Assembly: GCA_034336665.1 (NCBI GenBank)
Contig: CM067585.1
Coordinates: 1,487,001 to 1,551,000, forward strand
Origin: Luscinia megarhynchos
Taxonomy: Eukaryota; Chordata; Aves; Passeriformes; Turdidae
Direction of reading: 5' to 3'
DNA length: 64,000 bases
Shown: piece after piece, positions 32,383 to 42,354 of the stretch
How positions within the stretch are numbered: the first letter of the stretch is position 1
How the letters are laid out: each line of letters begins with the position of its first letter
Notes under the pieces: model-generated
Database searches by the model: none
What the model was told of the DNA's origin: nothing
The model's input: only the letters and a program-made list of their open reading frames with translations
Program-made: the position numbers and the translations under genes

Positions 32383-33640
32383 TGGGATCAGGGATGGAGC
32401 AGGACAGGAGCAGGGATGGGATCAGGGATGGGATCAAGGGATGGGAGCAGGGATGGGATCAGGGATGGAGCAGGACAGGGATCAGGGATGGGATCAGGGA
32501 TGGGATCAAAGATGGGAGCAGGGATGGGATCAGGGATGGAGCAGGGATGGGGATCAGGGATGGGATCAGGGATGGGATAAGGGATGGGATCAGGGGTGGG
32601 ATCAAGGAGGGATCAGGGAGGGGATCAGGGATGGGATCAGAGATGAGATCCCACAAGGAGCAGGGATGGGATAAGGGATGGGAGCAGGGATTGGAGCAGG
32701 GATGGGATCAGGGATGGAGCAGGGATGGGAGCAGGGGTGGGATCAGGGATGGGATCAGGGATGGGATCAGGGATGGAGCAGGACAGGAGCAGGGATGGGA
32801 TCAGGGATGGGAGCAGGGTGGGATCAGGGGGGGGATAAGGGATGGGATCAAGGGAGGGGGATCAGGGATGGGATCCCACAAGAAGCAGGGATGGGATCAG
32901 GGATGGAGCAGGACAGGATCAGGGATGGGATCAGAGATGGGATAAGGGATGGGAGCAGGGATGGGATCAGGGATGGGATCAGGGGTGGGATCAAGGAGAG
33001 GATCAGGGATGGGATCCCACAAGAAGCAGGGATGGGATCAGGGATGGAGCAGGACAGGATCAGGGATGGGATCCCACATGGATCAGGGATGGTATCAGGG
33101 AGGGGATCAAGGATGGGATCAGGGAAGGGATCAGGGATGGGGGTCAGAGATGGGATCCCACATGGAGCAGGGATGGGATCAGGGATGGGATCAGGGGTGG
33201 GATCAGGGATGGAGCAGGACAGGATCAGGGATAGGATCCCACATGGAACAGTGGTGGGATCAGGGAGGGGATCCCACAAGGAGCAGGGATGGGATCAGGG
33301 ATAGGGAGCAGGGATGGGATCAGGGATGGGATCAGGGATGGGATCCCACATGGAGCAGGGAGGGGATCAGGGATGGGATCAGGGATGGGATCCCACATGA
33401 GCAGGGGAGGGATCAGGGATGGGATCAGGGATGGGATCAGAGGCGGGATCCCACAAGGATCAGGGATGGGATCAGGGATGGGATCCCCACATGGAGCAGG
33501 GGATGGGATCAGGGATGGGATCCCACATGGAACAGGGATGGGATCAGGGATGGGATCAGGGATGGGATCAGGGATGGGATCAGGGATGAGATCCCACATG
33601 AACAGGGATGGATCAGGGATGGGATCCCACAAGGAGCAGC
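32383..33640. repeat. 12-bp minisatellite atgggatcaggg, 1.26 kb
   Basis: Roughly 100 units of atgggatcaggg with inserted modules atggagcaggacagg and atcccacaaggagcag. The latter recur about every 60-150 bp (32,648; 32,873; 33,013; 33,071; 33,151; 33,236; 33,262; 33,343; 33,388; 33,447 and on), so a loose higher-order pattern exists. As the unit is a multiple of three, forward frames (M-G-S/D-Q-G-W) stay open for up to 234 codons. G-rich on the plus strand. Confidence 0.97.
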
Positions 33641-34129
33641 TCGGCAGCAATAACGGGAGCTCGCTTTGTGCAGCTCAGGCATTTCCCAGACACCTCACAG
33701 CGCAGCTCTGAGCCACATTTTCCTGTTAATTGGCCTAATTAGGCAGGGAAAGAAGGCATCTCCCAGCCCAGAAATGGTTTTCACTCGGAGCCCTGTAAGC
33801 CCCGCTCCCGCCCGCAGCCCCCGGGAGAACTCTGATTTTCCAGCTGTCACAAACCCGCGCCAAGCCACCATCCTAGAGCAGAAGTCACTGGGGAGAATCC
33901 GAGCCTTAATCTCGAGTTTAATCCCCTTGTGGCAGGCACGCAGCGCTGCTCACCCACCCACGGCTGCGAGCTTTAATCCGGGCTCTCCCCGGCCCCGATT
34001 TGGGGCAAACCCGGCGCTCGAAACCCTTGAAAAGCAAAAATTCCCGCGGCCGCTTCATTTGTGCCGCCCATAACCCGGGGGAAGCCTGGGGATTATCCGA
34101 GCTCTGAGAACAAGAGCGGCTGCCTCCCC
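33641..34129. other. Unique CpG-bearing island, candidate conserved element
   Basis: Repeat-free and GC-richer than average with clustered CpGs (cggccgcttc, cccggcgctcg, cccgcgcc) plus attaattggcctaattagg-type sites at 33,725-33,745. No open frame shows a known domain. Composition suggests a regulatory island; not proven. Confidence 0.3.
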
Positions 34130-34790
34130 CCGGCAAAGGAAAAGGGATTAACTCCTTGCTGGAAGCAAATTAATTCAGCCAAAACATCATCAGCTCACCT
34201 CCAGCACTCACCGAGGGCTCCTGAAGTGGCCCCGTGGCTCTATGACCCCGCTGCTCCTTTATTTTTATCTTTTTTTTGTGTCGGGATATAAAATTCTGCT
34301 GGCCCATACTGAGATTTTTGGGCAAAGCAACCACTGGGATCTGCTTTTAAAAATTCAAATAATAAATACGAAGGAATGGATTTGGGTTGGGTTTTCTCAG
34401 GCCACGAGTTGAATCTTGAGGTGGCCATCTCCCCTCGGCAAAGGAAAAAGGTTTATTCCTTCCCTGCAAACACAAAATAATAATTAAGAAGGAATGGATT
34501 TGGGTTGGGTTTTCTCAGGTGGCCATCTCCCCTTGGCAAAGGAAAAAGGATTATTCCTTCCCTGCAAACACAAAATTCACCCAAAACATCAGCAGCTCAC
34601 CTGCAGCAGGTCACTGCTGAGTCACCCCACTGCTCTTTTTTTTTTTAAACTTCTGGAAGCAAAATTCTGCCAGCCCATACCAAAATTTCTGGGCTCAGCA
34701 GCCACTGGGATCTGGGCTGGCTTTTAGAAATTCAAATAATAATTAAGAAGGAATGAATTGGGTTTGGGTTTTCTCAGGCCATGGGTTGAA
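34130..34790. repeat. Local tandem duplication, diverged
   Basis: 34,134-34,430 and 34,535-34,787 share order: aaagga...attaactcc/attattcc, ccaaaacatcatcagctcac / ccaaaacatcagcagctcac, ctgctcctttattt / ctgctctttttttt, aaaattctgctggcccatac / aaaattctgccagcccatac, ccactgggatctg, aattcaaataata, tttgggttgggttttctcag. The right part is triplicated: the ggaatggatttgggttgg block recurs near 34,372, 34,490 and 34,750. Divergence suggests an old event. Confidence 0.85.
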
Positions 34791-35389
34791 TTTTGAATTT
34801 TGAAGTATTTCTATCCCCGGAGCGCTGTTCCCTGGAAAATCGACAGGGAATTTTCTCTCCCTGCCCTCGGGAAGGCCCCGGGGTTTGGGGAGGGCTTTGC
34901 TGATGGCTTGGAAGGTCTGAGGAAAGCAGAAATTCCCCACAAAGGATCAGCCGGGGGTCTGTGCTGTGCTCCGCTCACACCCCACAGCTGCTCTGGGAGC
35001 AAACCCTGCGCTCCCTGCGATATCCTGAATTTTATTCCCTTTTTTCCCAGCCCCGTGCCGGGACAGGAGGTTTTTCCCTTGGAGCCAGGAGTGGCTCAGC
35101 CCATGGGGTCGGTGGATTTTGGGGCTGGGAACACAAACCTGCCCCGGGGTCACTGAACAGGGGGAGGGGAAGGGCTTTGGGTCCGGCCCCAGATTGGGAA
35201 TTCCCGGCTGGAATCCCAGAGCCTGGAGGCTCCAGGGTCGCTGCTTGAGGGGAAAAGTGGAACTGGCACAACCAGGGAAGGGGATCCAGCGGAGAATCTG
35301 AGCTGGGAGTTGTGAAATTGGCTTTTGGCGTGCAGTTCATGCAGTGAATCAGACATAAAACACAGACATATAGGGGTGTTTTATAGACA
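34791..35389. other. Unique DNA, no gene recognised
   Basis: GC-leaning single-copy sequence; overlapping frames on both strands lack recognisable domains. Confidence 0.4.
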
Positions 35390-36050
35390 GAATTTCGTAT
35401 TTATAATATAATTTTTTACCTTTATATTTTATATTATATAGTATATAATAATATAATAAATTTAAAAATACATTATGTAATATATAATGTATAATATGTA
35501 ATATATAATGTATAATATATACTATATAATATATACTATATTATATATTATATAATATAACATAACATAACATAATATAATATAACATAACATAACATAA
35601 TATAATATAATATAATATAGTATAATATAACATAATATAATATAATATAATATAATATAATATAATATAATATAATATAATATAACATAATATAATATAA
35701 TATAATATAATATAATATAATATAATATAATATAATATAATATAATATAATATAATATAATATAATATAATATAATATAATATAATATAATATAATATTA
35801 CATAATATTACATAATATTACATAATATTACATAATATTACATTACATTATATTATATACTATATTATATACATTATACATTATATAGTATACATTATAT
35901 ATTATATATTATATATTATATATTATATATTATATATTATATATTATATATTATATATTATATATTATATATTATATATTATATATTATATATTATATTC
36001 TAATATAATATAATATATGGTTGATTATACTATATAATATACGATATATA
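35390..36050. repeat. AT-rich block: AATAT, aatattacat and ATTATAT arrays
   Basis: Starts with irregular AT sequence, then about 45 copies of TAATA-type pentamers with occasional aacat variants (35,560-35,795), then aatattacat units (35,795-35,850), and about 16 copies of the 7-bp attatat (35,890-36,000). Same composition as 6,840-7,420; able to fold back on itself. Confidence 0.96.
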
Positions 36051-36312
36051 ATATGAACACTTTCTTTCTTATAGCATACTGCTACAAATATCACTAAGTT
36101 ACAAAAATATAAACATTAAAATATATATTTAAGTATAAAATAATGCTAATAATAGTGATGTATGAGTGCACAATGTATAGTACATGGATAAATGTATTTT
36201 GCTCCCTGTTTTTGGCATTTCGGGAAGGACATGGACTGGGGCTGGGGGAGGGAAGCGAGCTGAAATCAAATCCCAAATGTGGCTGGAAAACAAAACAAAA
36301 AAAACAGCCGTT
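36051..36312. other. AT-leaning unique DNA
   Basis: No recognised feature. Confidence 0.4.
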
Positions 36313-36400
36313 TTAAAATAAAATAAAATAAAATAAAATGAAATGAAATGAAATGAAATGAAATGAAATGAAATGAAATAAAATAAAATAAAATATATTA
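36313..36400. repeat. AAATA/AAATG pentamer array
   Basis: Symmetric composition: aaata pentamers, then about nine aaatg pentamers, then aaata again. The middle block looks like a single variant that spread by later expansion. Confidence 0.97.
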
Positions 36401-37261
36401 AAAAAAAAGCGGGAGATTTTCAGCCCCTGCCCAGATGGCCCCGGCAGGTCCCGCGGGGATGGGGATGGGGAAATGAGGATTTGAATTCCTGCGATCATTG
36501 CCAGAACAATCGCGGCTCACTCTGACGGGACATTTCGCCGTTGCCATTGGAAACGTTCGCGGCTCCTTCCAAAATCCCCGAGCCGGGGGAAGGATGCGAG
36601 CGCCGAGCACGAGATTCCTGCTCGCTTTCCAGCAGCGATTTGTTGTTTTTTGGTTATTTTTTTTTTTTTTTTCCTGGGGGTCATTTGAGGATAAAACCAG
36701 GCGATGATTGATCAGGGGCAAAGTGGCTCCATCTGGCTCGGGGATCCGAATGTTTTGCGCCGCTTTCCCAGGTAGTTTTCCCCGTTAAGGAGCTCAATTC
36801 TATCCCTAAAATAGAATTTTAGATTTGTGAGAGAGGCTGAAAATCCCCCGTGGTTTCAGCAGAGCTCCGTGCTAGTGATACAGAAACATTTTTAATTGCA
36901 ACCCTCTGCTCTTAACAGCCTTTCATCCACGTGCTCCGTTTTTTCTGCATCCTTAAAAGACTCCTCTTGGATGTCTTGTGGCAGAAATGACTCATCTCAC
37001 CTGACACGAGGAGGGAGAAAACCGGAGCCTGCTTTTCTCCCCTGCCTCCTTCCCTTCTGATCTCGGCATTTATAATTCCTGGGCTGTGTTTAAAGCCTCA
37101 GCATCCCCTCAGTTACGGCGTGGGGGAAAGAAAACAACCGCGGGGTGGGGGAGAGGGGCGGGAGGAAGGAGAGGCAGAGGGGTCTGGGGGGTTTAGGGTC
37201 AGCTCTGGGTTTGTCCCTCTGTTCACACCCCTCAAGTGCCCCCTGTGCCAAGAAAACCCGC
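36401..37261. other. Unique island, candidate conserved element
   Basis: Repeat-free, except a poly-T run at 36,655-36,672. The interval 36,780-37,080 contains catttttaattgcaaccc, aaatgactcatctcacc (AP-1-like core) and a GATA-type atgattgatc. No coding sequence recognised; regulatory function is inference. Confidence 0.3.
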
Positions 37262-37632
37262 AGGGAGGGGAAGGAGAAAGGGGAAGAGGAGAGGGGAGAG
37301 GAAAAGGGAAAGGAGAAGGGGGGAGGAAAAAGGAAAGAAAAAGGGGAGAGGAAAATGGGAGAAAGGAAAAGGGGAAGAGGAAAAAGGGAAAGGGAAAAGG
37401 AAAAGGGAAGAGGAAAAAGGGAAAGGGAAAAGGGAAAGTGAAAAGGGGAGAAAGGAAAAGGGAAAAGGGGAGAGGAAAATGGGAGAAAGGAAAAGGGGAG
37501 AGGAAAATGGGAGAAAGGGAAAGGGAAAAGGGGAGAGGAAAAGGAAAAGGGGAGAAGAAAACTGGAATAGAAAAGAGAAAGGAAGAAGGGGATAGGAAAA
37601 GGGAAAAAGAAAGGGGAGAGGGGAAAGGAAAA
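37262..37632. repeat. Purine tract (GGGAAAAGGAGAGGAAAA)n
   Basis: Irregular units of about 18-30 bp built from ggaaaagg, gggaaagg and agaggaaaatgggagaaag. Pure purine on the plus strand with rare t. K/E/G/R frames are artefacts. Confidence 0.95.
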
Positions 37633-38299
37633 TTTTTCCCGGGATGGGGCAGCCACGGCTTCTCAGAGCACCCCGTGCCGTGTCTGACCACCCTCGCAGT
37701 AAAAGACTCTTCCTTGGGTATTTCCAGGTTTGGCGCATCCCATGCCAGCCTTTGACCACCCTCATTATAAAAAAAAATCTCCTTTCACCAAACCCCCCAA
37801 ACTGCTCCTGTGTCCCCCCCTCCCACAGCTCAAGCTGCCGGCAGACAAAATGAGTATTTTTGTTTCTTTCCCCTCTTCGCCTGACGTCTTTTGGTTCGTG
37901 TTTCTGTGGCCCGAGTGCTGAAATAAAGCCCCAAATCCCAAAATATCCCTTTCCTGGCGGTGACCTCACCTCCGCCGCGGTGACATTCAGCCCTCCCGTG
38001 CCTGAACAGCCCCAGGGTTTCACATTTCCCCTCCCTGCTCTCCTGAGCGCCTCGGAATTATCCCCAGCCCTTCAGGTTCGGGCTGAGTCCGGCTGCTGGG
38101 GAGGCAAATGCTGGAATATTCGGGGGTTAATTAGTGCTTTAGGTAATTAGTGCTTTCTGAGTGCTGGGTGCTGTTTTCTGGCCTGGGGGATTTCTTGGGA
38201 TGCTCCAGCTCCTCCTCCTGAGCAGCCAAATCCGCCTGGGAGTTGTCACAGGTCACCCCTGTGCCCTGTGGGGGGCAGCGGCTTTGAAGCAGCTTTTGG
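37633..38299. other. Unique DNA, no gene recognised
   Basis: Single-copy sequence with moderate CpG near 37,960-38,110. No recognisable domain. Confidence 0.4.
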
Positions 38300-40650
38300 T
38301 TGGGATTTGGGGTGGATTCCATCCCTTTGGATTCCAGAACTGGGATTTGGGGTGGATTCCACCCCTTTGGATTCCAGAACTGGGATTTGGGATTCCATCC
38401 CTTTGTATCCCAGAATTGGAATTCGGGGTGGATTGCATTCCTTTGAATTCCAGAATTGGAATTCAGGATGGATTCCATCCCTTTGAATTCTACAACTGGG
38501 ATTTGGGTTGGATTCCATCCCTTTGTATCCCAGAATTGGAATTTAGGGTGGATTCCATTCCTTTTGAATTCCAGAATTTAACCCCAGAACTGGAATTCAG
38601 GATGGATTCCATCCCTTTGAGCTGCAGAATTGGAATTTGGGGTGGATTCCATCCCTTTCAGTCCCAGAACTGGAATTTGGGATGGATTCCATCCCTTTCA
38701 ATTCCAGATCTAGAATTCAGTGTGGATTCCATTCCTTCAAATTCCAGAATTGAATTCCAGAATTGGGATTCAGGATGGATTCCATTCCTTTGAGCTCCAG
38801 AATTTGGATTCAGGATGGATTCCACCCCTTTCCATTCCAGAACTAAATTCCAGAATTGGGATTTGGGATGGATTCCACCCATTTCAATCCCAGAATTCAG
38901 GCTGGATTCCATCCCTTTCAATCCCAGAATTCAGGATGGATTCCATCCATTTCAATCCCAGAATTCAGGATGGATTCCATCCCTTTCAATCCCAGAATTC
39001 AGGATGGATTCCACCCCTTTCAATCCCAGAATTCAGGATGGATTCCACCCCTTTCAATCCCAGAATTCAGGCTGGATTCCACCCCTTTCAATCCCAGAAT
39101 TCAGGATGGATTTCTCCCATTTCAATCCCAGAATTCAGGATGGATTCCACCCCTTTCAATCCCAGAATTCAGGATGGATTTCTCCCCTTTCAATCCCAGA
39201 ATTCAGGATGGATTCCACCCCTTTCAATCCCAGAATTCAGGATGGATTCCATCCATTTCAATCCCAGAATTCAGGATGGATTCCATCCCTTTCAATCCCA
39301 GAATTCAGGATGGATTCCTCCCCTTTCAATCCCAGAATTCAGGATGGATTCCACCCCTTTCAATCCCAGAATTCAGGATGGATTCCATCCATTTCAATCC
39401 CAGAATTCAGGATGGATTCCTCCCCTTTCAATCCCAGAATTCAGGATGGATTCCATCCCTTTCAATCCCAGAATTCAGGATGGATTCCATCCCTTTCAAT
39501 CCCAGAATTCAGGATGGATTTCTCCCCTTTCAATCCCAGAATTCAGGCTGGATTCCTCCCTTTCAATCCCAGAATTCAGGATGGATTCCATCCATTTCAA
39601 TCCCAGAATTCAGGATGGATTCCATCCCTTTCAATCCCAGAATTCAGGATGGATTCCTCCCCTTTCAATCCCAGAATTGAATTCCAGAATTGGGATTTGT
39701 GATGGATTTCTCCCCTTTCAATCCCAGAATTCAGGATGGATTCCACCCCTTTCAATCCCAGAATTCAGGATGGATTCCACCCCTTTCAATCCCAGAATTC
39801 AGGCTGGATTCCACCCCTTTCAATCCCAGAATTCAGGATGGATTTCTCCCATTTCAATCCCAGAATTCAGGATGGATTCCACCCCTTTCAATCCCAGAAT
39901 TCAGGCTGGATTCCACCCCTTTCAATCCCAGAATTCAGGATGGATTTCTCCCATTTCAATCCCAGAATTCAGGATGGATTCCACCCCTTTCAATCCCAGA
40001 ATTCAGGATGGATTTCTCCCCTTTCAATCCCAGAATTCAGGATGGATTCCACCCCTTTCAATCCCAGAATTCAGGATGGATTCCATCCATTTCAATCCCA
40101 GAATTCAGGATGGATTCCTCCCTTTTCAATCCCAGAATTCAGGATGGATTCCACCCCTTTCAATCCCAGAATTCAGGATGGATTCCATCCATTTCAATCC
40201 CAGAATTCAGGATGGATTCCACCCCTTTCAATCCCAGAATTGAATTCCAGAATTGGGATTTGTGATGGATTCCACCCCTTTCAATCCCAGAATTCAGGAT
40301 GGATTCCTCCCCATTCAATCCCAGAATTCAGGATGGATTCCTCCCCATTCAATCCCAGAATTCAGGATGGATTCCTCCCCTTTCAATCCCAGAATTCAGG
40401 ATGGATTCCTCCCCTTTCAATCCCAGAATTCAGGATGGATTCCACCCCTTTCAATCCCAGAATTCAGGCTGGATTCCTCCCCTTTCAATCCCAGAATTGA
40501 ATTCCAGAATTGGGATTTGTGATGGATTCCACCCCTTTCAATCCCAGAATTCAGGATGGATTCCATCCCTTTCAATCCCAGAATTGAATTCCAGAATTGG
40601 GATTTGTGATGGATTCCACCCCTTTCAATCCCAGAATTCAGGCTGCATTC
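38300..40650. repeat. 34-bp minisatellite derived from 40-bp units, 2.35 kb
   Basis: The left part (38,300-38,880) has 40-bp and longer diverged units (for example ends at 38,301, 38,341). From 38,880 the unit is a steady 34 bp: ttcaatcccagaattcagg then atggattccaccccttt. About 50 copies. The 6-bp difference corresponds to loss of tggaat next to gaat. A longer module with gaattgaattccagaattgg recurs near 39,672, 40,238, 40,494 and 40,583. All three forward frames are open, the longest 507 codons; this is due to the unit and not a protein gene. Confidence 0.97.
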
Positions 40651-40878
40651 CTGGAGCCCCCCAGCCCTTGCTGAGCTTCGTGCTCTCCCAGGAGCTCAGG
40701 TTTGGAAAATCCCCCTGGAATCTCCAGGTGCCAGGGGAAGGGAGGGAGTGGGGCTGCTGCTCTCCTAGAATTCCTTTCTGTAATTATTGTATTATTGCTT
40801 TTCTGTAATTATTGATGTAATCACAGAATTGGAAAATGGAGAAATCCTCTGGGACATCTTTCAGTGGGAAAAGCCACA
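40651..40878. other. Unique spacer with small ttctgtaattattg repeat
   Basis: Contains two copies of ttctgtaattattg at 40,776 and 40,801. Nothing else recognised. Confidence 0.4.
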
Positions 40879-41405
40879 GAGTCACCAAAGGTGTGGGAAA
40901 AATAAAAAAATCTCCAACAGCATTTTTAGTGTTAGAGAATCGAGAATTTGCTTTATTCTGGTCAGGATGTGCAACAGAAATAATTCCATCCTCACTTTGC
41001 TGGGCTATGCAGGAAAATCATCCCACGTGGGATTTATCCTTGAAAAACCCAGAGAAATTCTCATTCATTGGTCCCAAATTACCCAATTCTTAGTGTTTGG
41101 TTTCCTATCAATCATTGACAATTTAGGCTTTCATTTTGTTTTTTATTTAATTTAATTTTGGGTTGCTCCTGACCAGGAAATATTTGGGAAAAGAGCACAA
41201 AGAGCTGTTGTTAATCTCTGCCAGAAATTCCTAAATTTTGCAGAAATTTACTCTGGGCTTGCAAGAAAAGATTCTGTGAAGAGTTAAAACTCCTCAGCCC
41301 TCACCTGGGGAATGAATCCTTTGAGGAGAATCTTCAATTCCCTCCCCTGGGCAAAGACAAACAAACCTCTGACTAAAATTAGATTAAAATTTTAAAAATT
41401 TGATT
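40879..41405 (-). mobile_element. Solo LTR-like element, family G copy 2
   Basis: Partner of 9,997-10,540 in the same orientation. The motif gctttattc at 40,951 is a minus-strand AATAAAGC. Blocks conserved between the copies are ctccaacagcatttttagtg, gaatcgagaatttgc, atgtgcaacagaaataatt, caggaaaatcatccca, aaaacccagagaaattctc, ttacccaattcttagtgtt. The middle (41,128-41,250) differs and is part of an inverted repeat with 41,933-42,052. Confidence 0.7.
41128..41250 (+). repeat. Inverted repeat, left arm
   Basis: Contains ctttcattttgttttttatt, ggttgctcctgaccaggaa, atatttgggaaaagagcac, aagagctgttgttaatctc, tgccagaaatt. Its reverse complement appears at 41,933-42,052 with moderate divergence, about 680 bp away. 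Confidence 0.75.
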
Positions 41406-41932
41406 AATTTCCAACCCTGGGAGTGGGATATCCTGGAATATTGGAGTTGGATGCACAGAACAATTTTGGCTTTTTGCACCCCTGGCAGTGCTTAAGGACC
41501 TTACTGACAACATCTTATTTATAATTTATTTATTTTAAATCTATTAAAAATTATTTATTTCATTATTAAAAATTAAAATTTCTTTAACATTTGTTTATTT
41601 CAATTTAAAAGCTTTGGGGCTGTTTTCTTTCAGGTCTGTTTTTCATTCCCACTGCTCCTGAACGTGCCAGGCTGAATTTATCCTGGAATGGTGTCCAGAA
41701 CTTTCCCTGACAATCCTAATTTCTGTTGGATTTTTCCACAGAAATTCTGCTCTGACCCCATTTTGCCCCCTTGATTTGCATTTTTTTAAGGAGTGGCTCA
41801 TTTTGGTTTATATCAGAAGTACCAACACCTCAAAATGCAGCAACCATTTCAATTAAAGTTTTAAATTTTAAATTAGAGGCTCAAATTAAAGGTTTTGAAG
41901 AAAAAAAATAAAAGGAGTTGTTTTCTGTTCTT
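41251..41932. other. Spacer of the inverted repeat
   Basis: Includes the end of the family G LTR and AT-rich sequence around 41,515-41,620. No gene recognised. Confidence 0.4.
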
Positions 41933-42052
41933 TATGCAAAATTCGGGGGATTTCTGGCAGAGATTAATAACAGCTCTTTGCACTGTTTCCCCAAATATTT
42001 CATGGTTAGAAGCAACAGAAAATAAGGTAAAATAAAAAATGAAATGAAAGCT
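41933..42052 (-). repeat. Inverted repeat, right arm
   Basis: Reverse complement reads agctttcatttcattttt, tgttgcttctaaccatgaa, atatttggggaaacagtgc, aaagagctgttattaatctc, tgccagaaat, matching the left arm in order. Probably a second, inverted fragment of the same transposon. Confidence 0.75.
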
Positions 42053-42136
42053 GGAATTAAAATAATTGGAGTTACCTGTAGGGAGTAACTCCTGGAACAC
42101 AGACCTGGCCACGAGGCTTTTCTGGAAACAATTATT

Positions 42137-42192
42137 GAATGTGAAAATGTTAAAATGTGAAAATGTTAAAATGTGAAAATGTTAAAATGTCC
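42137..42192. repeat. 16-bp mini-array tgtgaaaatgttaaaa
   Basis: About 3.5 perfect copies directly upstream of unique sequence. Too short for more to be said. Confidence 0.9.
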
Positions 42193-42354
42193 TTTATCCT
42201 CTCATTTTGGGGGGATCTGGGCTGAGGGTGAGGAGGAGGATGAGCAGAGAGGGAAAAAAAGAGGGAAGATGATGCTGAGATGTTCTTTTGTCGGGTGGTT
42301 GATCCCGGGGGGAAAACAGGAGCCAAGGGGAGGAAAATCCACGTTCCTTCAGGG

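Noticed and set aside
37120..38023. Overlapping frames of up to 263 codons in the purine tract
   Set aside because: Composition-driven, both strands open simultaneously.
38720..40243. 507-codon open frame with 34-residue periodicity
   Set aside because: 34-bp units repeated three times make a 34-residue period in every frame; no codon-level sign of selection.
38880..40650. CRISPR-like regularity
   Set aside because: Units are contiguous with no unique spacers, and the window is vertebrate.
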